Origin: Thermoplasmata archaeon
GTDB taxonomy: Archaea; Thermoplasmatota; Thermoplasmata; Thermoplasmatales; Thermoplasmataceae
Direction of reading: 5' to 3'
Assembly (NCBI GenBank): GCA_021845325.1
Contig: JAKBRR010000092.1
Span: 1 to 6,823 of the forward strand
DNA: 6,823 nucleotides
Part shown: piece after piece, positions 6,522 through 6,823 of the stretch
Position numbering within the stretch: the first letter of the stretch is position 1
Layout: each line of letters begins with the position of its first letter
Program-made: the position numbers and the translations under genes
The notes under the pieces: model-generated
Databases searched by the model: none
What the model was told of the DNA's origin: nothing
Seen by the model: only the letters and a program-made list of their open reading frames with translations

Positions 6522-6776
6522 TTGGTATGTTGTGTTCGTCAACTCCATTCTCGGATCACGAAGATTCATTCGCTAAAAATAATTCATATAGGGGAAAGAA
6601 CAAAGTATCGTCGTACCCGTGGAACTGTGGAAGATGCAGTCCGCAAGTTTATAGAGTTAAACCAACCCAGAGAAGAGAGATACATACGAAAGTCGTTATG
6701 GGCTTGGCCGGATTTGAACCGGCGGCCTCCGCTGTGTGAGAGCGACGTCATAACCGCTAGACCACAAGCCCTTTAA
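6522..6776 (+). pseudogene. Possible int(N) remnant of an SSV-type integrase, running antisense into tRNA-Val
   Basis: A plus-strand frame of 84 codons enters the 3' end of the tRNA gene in antisense and stops just beyond its 5' end. About residues 28-46 (KYRRTRGTVEDAVRKFIEL) resemble the N-terminal segment that SSV-type integrases carry ahead of their attachment site (as I recall it, SSV1 has ERYVGPLADVVESYL). In both cases about 20-25 residues follow before the tRNA-derived peptide (here AWPDLNRRPP, the antisense T-arm). In those elements integration splits int, leaving int(N) overlapping the tRNA. Residues 60-83 are only the tRNA read backwards. The first 27 residues look unlike an integrase, so the gene would be decayed or frame-shifted. 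The alternative is a meaningless open frame. Homology is by eye and short. Confidence 0.3.
6700..6771 (-). tRNA. tRNA-Val (anticodon CAC)
   Basis: The minus strand folds into a complete 72-nt cloverleaf without an intron. The acceptor stem is GGGCTTG/CAAGCCC (7 bp). The D arm begins GTCTAGCGGTTA. The anticodon stem is TCGCT/AGCGG (one G-T pair) with loop CTCACAC, giving anticodon CAC (plus-strand positions 6736-6738), which reads GUG. The variable loop is AGGCC and the T arm is GCCGG-TTCAAAT-CCGGC. The CCA end is not encoded, as is common in archaea. The 5' half is close to other archaeal tRNA-Val. Its 3' end faces the gene island, the side on which integrating elements attach to tRNA genes. 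Confidence 0.95.
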
Positions 6777-6791
6777 CACTGATCATTTCGA

Positions 6792-6801
6792 TTTTATTAA
6801 A
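6792..6801 (-). promoter_or_regulatory. TATA box of the tRNA-Val gene
   Basis: The minus strand reads TTTAATAAAA about 21-30 nt before the first base of the mature tRNA, the usual place and sequence for an archaeal TATA box. The bases just upstream (AAACTC) could hold the BRE element. Confidence 0.6.
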
Positions 6802-6805
6802 GAGT

Positions 6806-6823
6806 TTGATCTGTTGAGATCAA
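6806..6823. repeat. Perfect inverted repeat at window end
   Basis: TTGATCT-GTTG-AGATCAA is an exact 7-bp stem with a four-base loop and may extend past the window edge. It lies upstream of the tRNA promoter. It could be the terminator of a neighbouring gene or a protein-binding dyad. What lies beyond is not visible. Confidence 0.4.

Noticed and set aside
6292..6576. 94-residue open frame (and overlapping 116-residue frame) as a real gene
   Set aside because: No recognisable domain, unusual composition rich in Arg, Trp and Cys compared with neighbouring genes, overlap with another equally open frame, and no ribosome binding site.
6699..6776. Protein-like stretch AWPDLNRRPPLCESDVITAR and, in another frame, GLAGFEPAASAV
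   Set aside because: These are the antisense translation of the tRNA-Val gene, a well-known annotation artefact, and give no evidence of a protein domain by themselves.

Overview
The window looks like a moderately AT-rich archaeal chromosome segment. The tRNA gene has no encoded CCA end. A TATA-type box sits at the expected distance upstream of the tRNA and of the main operon. The two clear ribosome binding sites are of the GGTGA/GAGGG type, and the leading genes of the operons lack a strong one. Gene content (archaeal-style MFS carrier, MR-type enolase-superfamily enzyme, SDR, LysR regulator) would suit the Thermoplasmata, but that placement is an inference and was not tested.

Layout, left to right. 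(1) Positions 1-127: the N-terminal part of a DDE transposase on the minus strand, cut by the window edge, so an insertion sequence abuts the metabolic locus. (2) Positions 215-2353, minus strand: a two-gene operon, an MFS carrier followed after 24 nt by an SDR dehydrogenase. (3) Positions 2354-2434: a short divergent promoter region. (4) Positions 2435-5229, plus strand: three genes separated by 1 nt each, encoding a beta-hydroxyacid dehydrogenase, a mandelate-racemase-type enolase-superfamily enzyme and a metallo-beta-lactamase-fold hydrolase. (5) Positions 5264-6214, minus strand: a LysR-type regulator, convergent with the hydrolase gene. (6) Positions 6215-6699: no intact gene. It holds a cluster of short inverted repeats and, next to the tRNA, a reading frame that may be the N-terminal remnant of an SSV-type integrase. 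(7) Positions 6700-6771, minus strand: tRNA-Val(CAC) with its promoter.

Taken together, the five enzyme and transport genes read like a catabolic island for a sugar, sugar acid or other hydroxy acid. The MFS protein would import the substrate, the SDR would oxidise it (for instance an aldose to a lactone), the MBL protein would open a lactone, the enolase-superfamily protein would dehydrate the acid, and the beta-hydroxyacid dehydrogenase would act on a downstream semialdehyde or hydroxy acid. LysR would sense an intermediate. No aldolase or kinase is present here, and the substrate cannot be read from the sequence. Two neighbouring enzymes each carry a non-standard residue at a functional site: Asn282 in place of the Asp of the His-Asp dyad in the enolase-superfamily protein, and Ile-Gly-Met in place of Ser-Gly-Gly in the dehydrogenase. 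The chemistry may therefore differ from the textbook pathways. An IS on one side and a tRNA with a possible integrase remnant on the other suggest that the locus is accessory DNA.
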